A stretch of DNA of 20,383 bases, taken from the NCBI GenBank assembly GCA_937885175.1, contig CAKZZO010000126.1, positions 1-20,383 of the forward strand. Direction: 5' to 3'. The notes under the pieces are model-generated. The model was not told the origin of the DNA. It did no database searches and saw nothing but the letters and a program-made list of their open reading frames with translations. This document shows, one piece after another, positions 7,135-15,881 of this stretch (positions are counted from its first letter, which is position 1; every line of letters begins with the position of its first letter). This DNA is from an uncultured Treponema sp. GTDB lineage: Bacteria; Spirochaetota; Spirochaetia; Treponematales; Treponemataceae. A program made the translations under genes and the position numbers.

Positions 7135-9168
7135 ATGAAACGCTATCTGCAAATCGTACTGAATGTACCCCTGAATCAGGCATTTACCTACCTCGACATT
7201 TCTTCTGAGGAAGATGACGCAGAAAAAAGTCATGTGGGCTACCGTGCCGACATTAAATTTGGAAACCGACGCACCACGGGCTTTATCATTGCAGAATCTA
7301 CCGAATTTCCCGCTGATTGTGGCGTAGAAGAAAGCAAAATCCGTCCTATTCTGCGACTTTTGGACAAAGAACCGATTTTTACGCAAGGATTGGTTGACCT
7401 TGCCCGCTGGGTATCCTCATTTTACCTCTGCTCAATCGGCGAAGCCATTTCTGCCATGCTCCCCGGGGGAAAAAGAGAGACTGACGCAGGAAGCTTTTCT
7501 TTTACGGAGGAAGCGCCTGATACGACAGCACGCACTTTAAGCGAAGAACAGCGGAATGCTGCAGATGGCATTTTGTCTCCTCAGTCTTCCAGCCGCCTGC
7601 ACTATCTCTATGGTCCCACGGGCACCGGAAAAACAGAAGTCTTTCTCCAGGCCGCCGAGCGTCTGCTTGTCCAGGGAAAAGGCGTTATCTATCTGGTGCC
7701 TGAAATCGGCCTGACAAAACAGGTGATTGAGGCGGTGGTTGCCCGCTTTGGCCAGACAGCGGCAGTATTGCATTCTGGTCTGACTCCCAGTCAGCGGCTG
7801 GGCGAATGGAAGCGCATTTTACACCGAGAGGCAAGAGTTGTTATCGGAGCCAGAAGCGCAGTCTTTGCCCCTGTACCCGACTTGGGCTTGATTATCATTG
7901 ACGAGGAACACGATGGTTCCTACAAAAGTGGCTCCAGTCCCCGCTATCACGCTAGACAAGTAGCCATGTACCGCTCCGCAAAGGAAAAGTTTCCCCTTGT
8001 AATGGGAAGCGCTACCCCCAGCGTAGAAGCATGGCATGCCATGGAAAAAGGCAGCATTATCCGCCACACCCTTACCCGCAGGCTTGCAGGGGGAGCCATG
8101 CCGCAGATTAAGACGATAAACCTCTCCACTTGCAAAATGGACGGCTGCATCTCTACAGAACTTGCCGACGCAATCAAGGAAACAATGGCGCAAAAGCGGC
8201 AGACCATACTCTTTTTGAATCGGCGTGGCTTTACCCACTTTTTCCGCTGCAATTCCTGCGGCTTTGAAATGAAGTGCAAGAACTGTTCCGTTTCCCTCAC
8301 CTACCATAAAAATGAAAAACGCCTGAGATGCCATTATTGCGGCTGGCAGACCGTTCCCCCGCAGGAATGTCCGGAATGCGCTTCTCTTGACGTGGGTTAC
8401 TCTGGCTTTGGAACAGAATATATTGAGGAAGAAGTCCGGGCAAATTTTCCTCATGCCCGTCTCGTCCGTGTGGACACTGACAACATTAGCCACAAGGGCG
8501 AGTTGCAGGAAAAACTGGATGCCTTTAGGAATGGCGACTACGACATCATGCTGGGAACGCAAATGGTTGCCAAAGGCTTGAATTTTCCCAACCTGCAGCT
8601 TGTAGGTGTAATTCTGGCGGACACGGGACTGCATCTCCCCGACTTTCGCGCCTCAGAAAGAACCTTTGCGCTGATTACACAGGTTGCAGGTCGCGCCGGA
8701 AGATTTTTTCCAGACGGGCGGGTACTCGTACAAACCTATGCTCCCGACAGAAAGCCCATCCTTTGTGCCGTTGAAGGCAAGATAGAAGCCTTTTATGAAG
8801 ATGAATTGCAGCAGCGGGAAATACTGGACTTTCCGCCCTACGCCCGCCTTGTACGCCTTGTCTTTAGAGCACCCACGGAAAAGCAGGCAGAAGAAGCCGC
8901 CGCAGGAGCAGTCAGCATTTTGCGTTCTTCCCTCAAAAAAATTGCCCTTTCTGGTGGAAGCAATGCAAAGGCGGCGGAAAACACGGAAGTACTGGGGCCC
9001 GCTGAATGTCCTATTGTAAAAATCGCACTGAACTGGCGCTACCAGCTTCTGCTAAGGGGAAACAACATGGGCATCATGCAAAGCGTCTCCGCTGACCTGC
9101 TCTACAACTACAAACATTCCAGCGACGTGTATATTGAGTGTGACGTTGATCCCGTGAGCCTGCTCTAA
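7135..9168 (+). CDS. priA: Primosomal replication-restart helicase PriA
   Basis: PriA recognises stalled forks and loads the replicative helicase during replication restart. I use the ATG at 7135 (677 residues), which follows GGGGGAGG closely; a TTG 13 codons earlier is open but inside the udg gene. The N-terminal 3'-end-binding domain (1-100) begins MKRYLQIVLNVPLNQAF. Walker A GPTGTGKT is at 160-167 and the DEEH box at 256-259. The zinc region has eight cysteines at 372, 375, 381, 384, 399, 402, 412 and 415, the two-zinc pattern of PriA. The second helicase lobe includes GTQMVAKG and QVAGRAGR. Length is slightly below the E. coli protein (732). Its stop is 21 bp from the convergent prfB stop. 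Confidence 0.96.
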   Translation: MKRYLQIVLNVPLNQAFTYLDISSEEDDAEKSHVGYRADIKFGNRRTTGFIIAESTEFPADCGVEESKIRPILRLLDKEPIFTQGLVDLARWVSSFYLCSIGEAISAMLPGGKRETDAGSFSFTEEAPDTTARTLSEEQRNAADGILSPQSSSRLHYLYGPTGTGKTEVFLQAAERLLVQGKGVIYLVPEIGLTKQVIEAVVARFGQTAAVLHSGLTPSQRLGEWKRILHREARVVIGARSAVFAPVPDLGLIIIDEEHDGSYKSGSSPRYHARQVAMYRSAKEKFPLVMGSATPSVEAWHAMEKGSIIRHTLTRRLAGGAMPQIKTINLSTCKMDGCISTELADAIKETMAQKRQTILFLNRRGFTHFFRCNSCGFEMKCKNCSVSLTYHKNEKRLRCHYCGWQTVPPQECPECASLDVGYSGFGTEYIEEEVRANFPHARLVRVDTDNISHKGELQEKLDAFRNGDYDIMLGTQMVAKGLNFPNLQLVGVILADTGLHLPDFRASERTFALITQVAGRAGRFFPDGRVLVQTYAPDRKPILCAVEGKIEAFYEDELQQREILDFPPYARLVRLVFRAPTEKQAEEAAAGAVSILRSSLKKIALSGGSNAKAAENTEVLGPAECPIVKIALNWRYQLLLRGNNMGIMQSVSADLLYNYKHSSDVYIECDVDPVSLL

Positions 9169-9189
9169 ATGAAGGGCACTTAAAAAAAA

Positions 9190-10324
9190 TTACATTTCTT
9201 CGTCTGAGTCATCGCCACCGATGGGAAGACCTTTCCACTGAGCCTGTAGGTAGGCGTCAATAAACTGGTCAATATCACCGTCCATGACTGCCTGAATGTT
9301 GCCCGTTTCATGCTTGGTGCGATGGTCTTTGACCATAGTGTAAGGCTGAAAGACATAGGTACGGATTTGGTTTCCCCAGGAAATGTCTTTTTTTTCTGCG
9401 CCAAATTTGGCGTTTTCCTTTTCCTTTTCTTCCTTGTAGTGCTGATAGAGTTTTGCCCGCAACATGCTCATGGCGGTGGCGCGGTTCATCAACTGGCTGC
9501 GCTCACTGTCACACTGCACTACAATGCCCGTTGGCAAGTGGGTAAAGCGCACGGCAGAATCCGTCTTGTTTACGTGCTGACCGCCCTTTCCGCCAGAACG
9601 GAACGTATCAACGCGCAAATCCTCCGGGCGGATGTCCACTTTAATGGTGTCATCAAGCACAGGAAAAATAAAGACCGAGGTAAATGAGGTGTGGCGGCGG
9701 GCATTAGCGTCAAAAGGAGAAATACGGATAAGACGATGTACTCCCGCCTCGCCTTTAAGATAGCCGTAGACATAGTCGCCGGTAATCTGAATTGTCGTGC
9801 TTTTGATGCCGCCTTCATCCTCCTGAATGTCAACGGTTTCCATCTTAAAGCCACGACGTTCCGCCCAGCGAATATACATACGGCTCAGCATATATGCCCA
9901 GTCACAGGCTTCCGTTCCGCCCGCTCCCGCATGAATGGTAAGGAAGCAGCCGCTCTTGTCCACTTCTCCTGAAAGCAAATTCAAAATGCTCTGGTGGTCA
10001 AACTTTTTCTGAGCATCCTCCAGCATATCCCGCAGTTCGCCTTCAACGCTCTGGTCATGTTCTTCAATGCCCATTTCATACAGGGCTTCCATGTCGTCCA
10101 GGGCGGCAATCAGTTCCCGCCAGGGCTCCACACGGCCTTTGAGCAGCTTAATCTCATTCATAACTTTTTGGGCTTTTTCAGTATCATTCCAAAAGTCTGG
10201 AGAAGCCGTCTGTTCTTCTTTTTCCTTTATCTGCTTATCAATTGCGGCAGAGTCAAAGACGCCCCCAAACATTCATAATATCTTCTTTGAGCGATGCAAT
10301 CGGCTCTTTTAATTCTTCTAACAT
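9190..10324 (-). CDS. prfB: Peptide chain release factor 2, with programmed +1 frameshift
   Basis: RF2 releases finished peptides at UGA and UAA codons. Translation starts at the ATG at 10324, preceded by AGAGG (10332-10336) at 7-base spacing. The first frame encodes 23 codons ending in Leu and an in-frame TGA at 10253-10255. The site reads TGG GGG CGT CTT TGA C, the classic RF2 autoregulatory frameshift: a G-rich internal Shine-Dalgarno, a slippery CTT and TGA followed by C. Skipping T10255 continues with DSAAID to give 377 residues. SPF (about 202-204) is the stop-codon recognition tripeptide of RF2 and GGQ (about 247-249) is the hydrolysis motif. The C-terminus carries an acidic DDSDEEM tail. 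It is the last gene of the tyrS operon, 12 bp after the preceding stop. Confidence 0.96.
10253..10267 (-). promoter_or_regulatory. Programmed +1 frameshift site of prfB
   Basis: On the minus strand the codons are TGG GGG CGT CTT TGA, then C. The run of five G pairs with the anti-Shine-Dalgarno of the moving ribosome and sits one codon before the CTT slip codon, the same spacing as in E. coli. Low RF2 slows termination at the poor TGA-C context and raises frameshifting, so RF2 controls its own level. Confidence 0.95.
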
Positions 10325-10336
10325 AGTGAAACCTCT

Positions 10337-11260
10337 TTATTTTGCGTTTTCATCCGGCAACTGGTACAAATCCAGCGTTGACTCTATCCATTTTTTTGAC
10401 ATGGCAGGAATCTCATCTTCTACAAAGAGGAAGAGTCCCAGTGCCTGACGATAATGCTTCCGAAAGTAGAAGGATTCTGCAAGATAGAAAACGGCACGGT
10501 TGGTAACAGCCGGTGCACGATTCACGCTGAGAAACTTTTGCAGGCTCTCCACCGACTGCTTGTAGTCTTTTCGGATAAAATAGTCCTTTAAAATTTCAAA
10601 GAGAAAATAATCATCACCGCCAGCAGGTGCAATCATGTCTTCCTCAAAAATATAGGGAGGCAAAATGGCAACCTGCCTTGTCCTATGCTTTCCCGCAAGT
10701 TCATTTCCCGCATCCAACACTTCTTTGCGAAGGGGATTTGGTCTGTGCTGTTCTTCCATCATCTCCAGATACGGAAGGGGTAGCTCGCGGAGCTGGCCGT
10801 CGGCATAGAGTTTTTCAGGGAGCACTTCCTCGTCCTCTTCCTGTGCCACTGTTTCCCTGCGGGCCCGAATGCCAGAAGCCGTTGCATTGATTGAGGGAAG
10901 CACCACATCATACAGACTTCCGTCCTCCCGCCGGGCAATAACGGCATAGTAATATTCCTGATAGTTCATCAGGCGGTCAACGTAATAGGTAGAATCCGGC
11001 TTAACCTGGGCAATCGGACTCATGGTAGTAATCTGATTTTTTGTCACAAAGGGCTGTGTATCTTTAAAAATCAGGATGGCTGAGGCAGAAAAGCCCTGGG
11101 GCAATTTCCAAGTCACCTTTACCTGTGCATTGGCAATATGAGAGACTGCAATATTTTTAACGATAGGACGCACGGTATCGGCATAGTCAGCAGCCTGCGC
11201 TGAGACCCATGCAGACAGCACTGCGAATATCCAACATACTAATGTCAGTCGCCTCTTCAT
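10337..11260 (-). CDS. Exported protein with an FN3-like segment and TPR-like C-terminus (unknown function)
   Basis: A 307-residue protein with a clear signal peptide: MKRR, a hydrophobic core, then a likely cleavage after VSAQA. Residues of about 30-115 (VKVTWKLPQG, ILIFKD, YYVDRL, EYYYAVIAR) look like a fibronectin type III fold. An acidic linker (EEDEEV) and a proline- and charge-rich part follow. The last 95 residues contain paired helices with regularly spaced aromatic and alanine residues (FEILKDYFIRKDYKQSV, AVFYLAESFYFRKHYRQAL) resembling tetratricopeptide repeats. AAGGTG lies 5 bases before the ATG. It sits between tyrS (16 bp) and prfB (12 bp) in one operon. A periplasmic scaffold or adaptor role is possible, but I do not recognise a named family. 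Confidence 0.8.
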   Translation of the reverse strand: MKRRLTLVCWIFAVLSAWVSAQAADYADTVRPIVKNIAVSHIANAQVKVTWKLPQGFSASAILIFKDTQPFVTKNQITTMSPIAQVKPDSTYYVDRLMNYQEYYYAVIARREDGSLYDVVLPSINATASGIRARRETVAQEEDEEVLPEKLYADGQLRELPLPYLEMMEEQHRPNPLRKEVLDAGNELAGKHRTRQVAILPPYIFEEDMIAPAGGDDYFLFEILKDYFIRKDYKQSVESLQKFLSVNRAPAVTNRAVFYLAESFYFRKHYRQALGLFLFVEDEIPAMSKKWIESTLDLYQLPDENAK

Positions 11261-11276
11261 TCCTGCACCTTTTTTG

Positions 11277-12521
11277 CTATTTTAAAACCACACGAAGGAA
11301 TTTCTTCTTTCCCGCGCGAAGCACGAACTCACCACTATCATCAACATCAGAAAGCGTGAGGCTTGCATGCACATCCTCGATTACCTTTCCGTTTACTGCC
11401 AGCCCCTTGCCCTGAATCAGACGACGGACATCACTCTTTGAGCCGCCAAAATTGGCTTCGGCAAATAAGTCGATTACACCGATTCCCGCCTCAACCTTAG
11501 CCTTGGAGACTTCGGCAGTCGGCATCTGGCTCTTGTCGCCTGCCCCGCTAAAGGCAGCCTTTGCACCAGCCAATGCGCCGTCGGCTTCTTCCTTGCCGTG
11601 GATTTCCTTGGTCACTTCGTAGGCAAGCCGTTCCTTTGCCTTGTTGATGTCACCGGCACAAATCTGGTCGATTTCTGCAATCGGCAGGAAGGTAAAGAGC
11701 AGGAAGAATTTGCGGACATCAGGATCTGCCACATTGCGCCAGTACTGGAAAAAATCGTAGACGCTGGTAAGGTTCTTGTCCAGGAAGATTGCGCCTTTTT
11801 CAGTCTTGCCCATTTTCTTTCCGTCACTGCGGGTTATCAAGGGGAAGGTAAGTCCATAGACCGTGTGAGCCGCATTCAGTTCTTCGGTGCCCCCCAGTTT
11901 GCGGCGAATCAAGTCTACGCCAGCCGTAATGTTGCCCCACTGGTCGTCACCGCCAATCTGCAGTTGTACATTGTGCTTCTGATGCAGGCACAGGTAGTCA
12001 TAACTCTGCAAAAGCTGATAGTTGAATTCAATAAAGGAAAGCCCCCGTTCAAGACGCTGCTTGTATGCCTCAAAGGAAAGCATTTTGTTTACGCTAAAGC
12101 ATGAACCGATATCGCGCAAGAAATCTATGTAGTTCAGGTCTGCAAGCCAGTCCTTGTTGTTGGCAGAAAAAGCAGTCTTTCCATCAAAGCCGATAAATTT
12201 GTCCAGCTGAGCCTTAATCGTCTCAACATTCCGGTCAATCTGCTCGTAAGAAATCATCTTGCGCATTTCAGTTTTTCCGCTGGGGTCACCAATGCGGGCA
12301 GTTCCGCCGCCAATCAGCGCAATACCAATGTGTCCCGCCGCTCTCAGATGACGCAGGGCAAAAAAAGGCACCATATGTCCTATATGAAGGCTCGGTCCTG
12401 TGGGGTCACAACCCACGTAAAATGCAATCGGTCCTTTATCCATTACATCAGAAAGTCCTTTTTCATCCGTACACTGCGCAAAAAAACCACGCGCCTTTAG
12501 TTCTTCAAGTGCTTTATTCAT
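11277..12521 (-). CDS. tyrS: Tyrosyl-tRNA synthetase
   Basis: It charges tRNA-Tyr with tyrosine in the cytoplasm. The 414-residue protein is of normal length for class Ic TyrRS. It has VGCDPTGPSLHIGHM with HIGH at 46-49, the tyrosine-site motif QIGGDDQWGN (188-197), and KMGKT at 236-240 as its KMSKS loop. The C-terminal 60 residues are an S4 RNA-binding domain (VRRLIQGKGLAVNGKVI). It starts a three-gene operon with a secreted protein and prfB, so two translation factors are co-expressed. The ATG lies just past a promoter -10 box with no ribosome site. Confidence 0.96.
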   Translation of the reverse strand: MNKALEELKARGFFAQCTDEKGLSDVMDKGPIAFYVGCDPTGPSLHIGHMVPFFALRHLRAAGHIGIALIGGGTARIGDPSGKTEMRKMISYEQIDRNVETIKAQLDKFIGFDGKTAFSANNKDWLADLNYIDFLRDIGSCFSVNKMLSFEAYKQRLERGLSFIEFNYQLLQSYDYLCLHQKHNVQLQIGGDDQWGNITAGVDLIRRKLGGTEELNAAHTVYGLTFPLITRSDGKKMGKTEKGAIFLDKNLTSVYDFFQYWRNVADPDVRKFFLLFTFLPIAEIDQICAGDINKAKERLAYEVTKEIHGKEEADGALAGAKAAFSGAGDKSQMPTAEVSKAKVEAGIGVIDLFAEANFGGSKSDVRRLIQGKGLAVNGKVIEDVHASLTLSDVDDSGEFVLRAGKKKFLRVVLK

Positions 12522-12529
12522 AATGTATT

Positions 12530-12558
12530 ATTGTACAAAGAATTGAAGATATTTGCAA
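12530..12558 (-). promoter_or_regulatory. tyrS operon promoter, predicted near-leaderless
   Basis: On the minus strand, TTGCAA (12553-12558) and TACAAT (12530-12535) are 17 bp apart. The -10 box ends 8 bp before the ATG at 12521, so the leader would be about 1-2 nt. This leaves no room for a T-box or other leader-based control of the synthetase from this promoter. Confidence 0.65.
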
Positions 12559-12577
12559 CCTAGAAGAAAATCACCAA

Positions 12578-12824
12578 CAGGGCAAAGGCTTTTGTATGCG
12601 CTCGCCATGGGCATCGGCTGGAGGGAGGAAAATCAGCAAAAAGGCTATAGTGAAAGCGGGGCAACAAGACCGCTTTGAGCGGGGCGAGCGTAAGCGAGTC
12701 CAATACCTATTACGCTCAACCGCGGGGCTTGCTTGACACGCTGCAACGGTAGCCTTTTTGCTGCAACTACTTTTCATTTGTCCAGCCGATGTTCAAGTAC
12801 GATATGTATAATGCGTTTGCCCTG
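12578..12824. repeat. Nested inverted repeat in the tyrS-nadE gap
   Basis: The 357-bp divergent gap 12522-12878 holds no convincing gene. Its core is three nested perfect inverted segments: 9 bp (12578-12586 with 12816-12824), 11 bp (12612-12622 with 12781-12791) and 14 bp (12634-12647 with 12750-12763). The stretches between matching segments differ in length (25 versus 24 and 11 versus 17), so the arms look like diverged copies of one sequence rather than a simple hairpin. The 102-base centre contains copy 2 of the 36-bp repeat. It may be a decayed miniature mobile element or an inverted duplication. Confidence 0.75.
12650..12685. repeat. 36-bp intergenic repeat, copy 2
   Basis: Identical to bases 20-55 over 36 bases. 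The stem AAAGCGG (12653-12659) with CCGCTTT (12670-12676) is kept. Just downstream, GAGCGTAA and TTACGCTC form a further 8-bp stem that is mostly lost in copy 1. It sits at the centre of the nested inverted repeat. Confidence 0.85.
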
Positions 12825-12843
12825 TGCTGGATGACCTCTGTCA

Positions 12844-12872
12844 ATGACAAAGGCAGATAATTGTGCTACACT
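12844..12872 (+). promoter_or_regulatory. nadE promoter, predicted leaderless
   Basis: ATGACA (12844-12849) and TACACT (12867-12872) are 17 bp apart, with five and four matches to consensus. The -10 box ends 6 bp before the ATG at 12879, placing the expected first transcribed base at the start codon. This argues for the ATG at 12879 over the in-frame TTG at 12861, which lies upstream of the -10 box. Confidence 0.65.
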
Positions 12873-12878
12873 CTCTGC

Positions 12879-14867
12879 ATGAACTACGGATTTTTCCGCG
12901 CCGCATGTGCCAGTCCAAGTGTGACGGTGGCAGACTGCGACGCAAATGCAACCGCTATCATTTCAATGGCAAAGGAAGCCTGCGCAAAAGGTGCACGGCT
13001 TGTCGTTTTTCCAGAACTATGCATTACCGCCTACACCTGCGGAGACCTTTTTCTGCAGCGCACCCTTTTGGACGGTGCTCTGGATGCCCTCCGGCGTATT
13101 ATGACAGAAACGGAAGCAGTTGACGCACTCATGCTCGTAGGACTTCCCTTTGCCGACAAGGGAGCAACCTACAATTGCGCCGCAATTCTCTACAAAGGAA
13201 AGATTCTTGCCCTCATTCCTAAAAGTTATATCCCCACCTACAGTGAATTTTATGAACGGCGGCATTTTGCACCCGCAGCGTATGACCACATAAAAAGCGT
13301 TTATATAGATGAAAAGAATGCGGAAGTTCCTTTTGGCAGCAACATTCTGATTGCGGACAAGACAAATCCTCTTTTTGTACTGGGAACGGAAATCTGCGAA
13401 GACCTGTGGGTTCCCCTTTCCCCTTCTGTTCATGCGGTCTTGGCAGGCGCAACGGTGATTGCAAACCTAAGCGCAAGCAATGAGATTATCGGAAAAGCAG
13501 ACTACCGCCGCATGCTGATTGCAGGTCAGAGTGCAAAACTGGCGGCCGCATACCTCTACGCTGATGCAGGAAACGGGGAAAGCACCACTGACATGGTTTT
13601 TGCAGCCCACAATCTTCTTGCAGAAAATGGCAACATTCTTGCTGAATCCGATTTGTTTTCCTCAGGCATTACCTATGCTGACTATGACCTGGAGCGGCTT
13701 TTTCAGGAACGAAAGCGGGTGACGACTTTTGCCGACTGCCAGAAAAACGAATCCCATGATTTTATGACGATTAGCCTTGATTTGGGCACTGCCACTCACA
13801 AATCCCCTGATACAAAAACGCCTGCCTTGTTGCGTCCGATTGCCCCCCACCCTTTTGTTCCAGCAGATTCAAGGGCACGGGCAGAACGATGCCATGCTGT
13901 CATTGAATTGCAGGCACAGGGACTGACAAAACGTCTGCGGCACATCCACTCGCAGTGCGCAGTTATCGGCTTGAGTGGCGGACTGGACAGCACCCTTGCC
14001 CTGCTTGTGACGGTACGGGCCTTTGCCCTGTGCGGACTAGACACGTCTCTTATCCGAGGGGTGACCATGCCCTGCTTTGGCACAACTGACCGCACCTACA
14101 AGAATGCCTGTCTTCTGGCAAAGGAAACTGGCGCAAGCCTTCTGGAGGTGCCTATTGTCCATGCTGTCCGCCAGCACTTTAAGGACATTGGGCAGGACGA
14201 GAACCTGCATGACATAACCTACGAAAACGGTCAGGCGCGGGAACGAACGCAGGTGCTCATGGACATAGCCAACAAAAACAACGGCATTGTGATTGGCACT
14301 GGCGATTTAAGCGAACTCGCCCTGGGCTGGGCAACTTACAACGGCGACCACATGAGCATGTACGGCGTAAACGCTTCGATTCCAAAGACGCTGGTACGCC
14401 ACCTAGTCTCTTGGTTTGCTGATGACGCTGAGGAAAAAAAGCAGGTCAGGCTGTCTGAAGTCCTGCGGAACATTCTGGACACACCGGTAAGCCCAGAGTT
14501 ACTGCCCCCTGATGGAAAAAACATCTCCCAGAAAACAGAAGAACTGGTAGGCCCATACGAGCTGCATGATTTTTTCCTGTACTATGTGCTGCGCTTTGGC
14601 TTTACACCCGCAAAGATTTTCTTTCTTGCTCAACAGGCCTTTATTGTACAGCCAGAAGCAAGGGGGCAAAAGGCCGCCTACGACAAGGCGACCATCAAAA
14701 AATGGCTCGTGTCCTTCTACAAGCGTTTCTTTGCCCAGCAGTTTAAGCGAAGTTGTCTTCCCGATGGAGCAAAAGTGGGTACGGTAAACCTCAGTCCTCG
14801 GGGAGACTGGCGCATGCCGAGCGATGCAAGTGCAAGGCTGTGGCTTACCCAGGCGGAAAAACTCTAA
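12879..14867 (+). CDS. nadE: Glutamine-dependent NAD+ synthetase
   Basis: It makes NAD+ from deamido-NAD+, using ammonia released from glutamine. The 662-residue protein joins an N-terminal nitrilase-type glutaminase to a C-terminal NAD synthase. The glutaminase triad is visible as Glu46 (FPELC), Lys115 (IPKSY) and Cys173 (TEICEDLW). The synthase PP-loop SGGLDST is at 366-372, with TGDLSELALGW downstream. This is the two-domain form, so no separate glutaminase partner is needed. The ATG at 12879 follows the promoter at leaderless distance. The stop TAA shares a base with the ATG of rlmJ (TAATG), so the two are translationally linked. Confidence 0.95.
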   Translation: MNYGFFRAACASPSVTVADCDANATAIISMAKEACAKGARLVVFPELCITAYTCGDLFLQRTLLDGALDALRRIMTETEAVDALMLVGLPFADKGATYNCAAILYKGKILALIPKSYIPTYSEFYERRHFAPAAYDHIKSVYIDEKNAEVPFGSNILIADKTNPLFVLGTEICEDLWVPLSPSVHAVLAGATVIANLSASNEIIGKADYRRMLIAGQSAKLAAAYLYADAGNGESTTDMVFAAHNLLAENGNILAESDLFSSGITYADYDLERLFQERKRVTTFADCQKNESHDFMTISLDLGTATHKSPDTKTPALLRPIAPHPFVPADSRARAERCHAVIELQAQGLTKRLRHIHSQCAVIGLSGGLDSTLALLVTVRAFALCGLDTSLIRGVTMPCFGTTDRTYKNACLLAKETGASLLEVPIVHAVRQHFKDIGQDENLHDITYENGQARERTQVLMDIANKNNGIVIGTGDLSELALGWATYNGDHMSMYGVNASIPKTLVRHLVSWFADDAEEKKQVRLSEVLRNILDTPVSPELLPPDGKNISQKTEELVGPYELHDFFLYYVLRFGFTPAKIFFLAQQAFIVQPEARGQKAAYDKATIKKWLVSFYKRFFAQQFKRSCLPDGAKVGTVNLSPRGDWRMPSDASARLWLTQAEKL

Positions 14868-15781
14868 TGCTCTCCTACGAACACGCCTATCATGCGGGAA
14901 ATCATGCAGACATCCTCAAGCATCTCACGCTGACGCTGATACTAAAGCGGCTTTTGCAAAAAGAAAAGCCCTTTACGGTCTACGACAGCCATGCGGGATT
15001 GGGCTGGTATGATTTGACTGACCTGCGGGCAAAAAAGACCAATGAGGCAGAAAGCGGTCTAAAGAAACTATTGGAAGCAAGGAAAAACACACAGGACTTA
15101 TCTGACGCAGCAGATGAAGTCAGGCAGATTATCGCACCCTACCTCAGTCTCTGCCGCCTGTACGCGGAGCAGGAATTATACCCCGGCTCACCTGAAATTG
15201 CCCGCTGCCTTTTACGCCCTTCCGACACGCTGATTCTGTCTGAACTGCATCCCCAGGCTATTGAAAGACTGCGCGAAAACATGAAAATGCCACCACTTGC
15301 CGTTACACAAAAAGAATCTTACGTCAGGGCAAAAGTCCATTACCGAAACGGCTTTGAAATGCTCCGTGCCCTTACCCCACCCGCGACAAAACGCGGCTGT
15401 GCCCTCATAGATCCCAGTTTTGAGGAAGCGGCGGATTTTTATGACTGCGCCGACACTATCTGTGCGGTGCATGAACGCTGGCAGAACGGCATCATTGCGC
15501 TCTGGTATCCGCTTTTGAAGCACCGCTCCAGAGAAAGTGTCCGCATGAAGCAGACTATTATTTCCTGCGCGGAAGGAATGCAAAGCGACCCCAAGGTGCT
15601 GGACATACAGCTTGCCATACAGTCGCCAGAGGAAAAGACAGGGCTTGCAAAACTCTACGGAAGCGGCATGCTCGTGGTAAACTTTCCCTATCAGTTGGAT
15701 GAGCAGATGAAAGCAGTGCTTCCCTGGCTTGCAAACATTTTAGGCAATGAAAATGCCGGCTGGAGCGTAGAGTCCTTTTAA
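14867..15781 (+). CDS. rlmJ: 23S rRNA (adenine-N6)-methyltransferase RlmJ
   Basis: RlmJ methylates A2030 of 23S rRNA in E. coli. This 304-residue protein begins MLSYEHAYHAGNHADILKH, nearly the canonical RlmJ N-terminus. It contains YDSHAGLGWY (the SAM-binding region), YPGSPEIA, LSELHP, and the catalytic-site segment IDPSFEE where E. coli has IDPPYE. ALWYP and the C-terminal VLPWL are also conserved. It is about 24 residues longer than the E. coli enzyme (280), from internal insertions. A longer open frame from 14753 lies within nadE and is rejected. AGGCGG lies upstream inside the nadE end, and the TAATG overlap suggests reinitiation. Confidence 0.92.
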   Translation: MLSYEHAYHAGNHADILKHLTLTLILKRLLQKEKPFTVYDSHAGLGWYDLTDLRAKKTNEAESGLKKLLEARKNTQDLSDAADEVRQIIAPYLSLCRLYAEQELYPGSPEIARCLLRPSDTLILSELHPQAIERLRENMKMPPLAVTQKESYVRAKVHYRNGFEMLRALTPPATKRGCALIDPSFEEAADFYDCADTICAVHERWQNGIIALWYPLLKHRSRESVRMKQTIISCAEGMQSDPKVLDIQLAIQSPEEKTGLAKLYGSGMLVVNFPYQLDEQMKAVLPWLANILGNENAGWSVESF

Positions 15782-15797
15782 AATACCATGCGTTAGC

Positions 15798-15879
15798 GCT
15801 GGGAGTGGCGCGAAGCGTTGCGAAGCAATGGAGCGAAAGCGAAACCACGGACATAGCGACCCGAAGGGGAACGCCCAGC
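15798..15879. repeat. GCGAAGC-rich intergenic repeat-like element
   Basis: The 100-bp gap between convergent rlmJ and the small barrel gene is filled by sequence rich in GCGAAGC and AGCGAAAGC units; GCGAAGC occurs at 15810-15816 and 15820-15826. It is bounded by GCTGGG (15798-15803) and CCCAGC (15874-15879). No T-run follows, so it is not an obvious terminator. It resembles short intergenic repeats I recall from treponemes. Copy number elsewhere is unknown. Confidence 0.5.
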
Positions 15880-15881
15880 TG

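Noticed and set aside
7819..8634. 271-codon minus-strand open frame
   Set aside because: It is antisense to the helicase core of priA, whose motifs are all intact. The translation is rich in Cys, His and Phe as expected from a shadow frame.
9169..9189. Possible terminator between priA and prfB
   Set aside because: A run of T follows the prfB stop on the minus strand, but no stable hairpin precedes it.
12571..12777. 68-codon minus-strand ORF in the tyrS-nadE gap
   Set aside because: It spans the inverted repeat, has no ribosome site and shows no recognisable domain.
15798..15879. Possible intrinsic terminator after rlmJ
   Set aside because: The outer stem is only 6 bp with a loop of 70 bases and no T-run on either strand.
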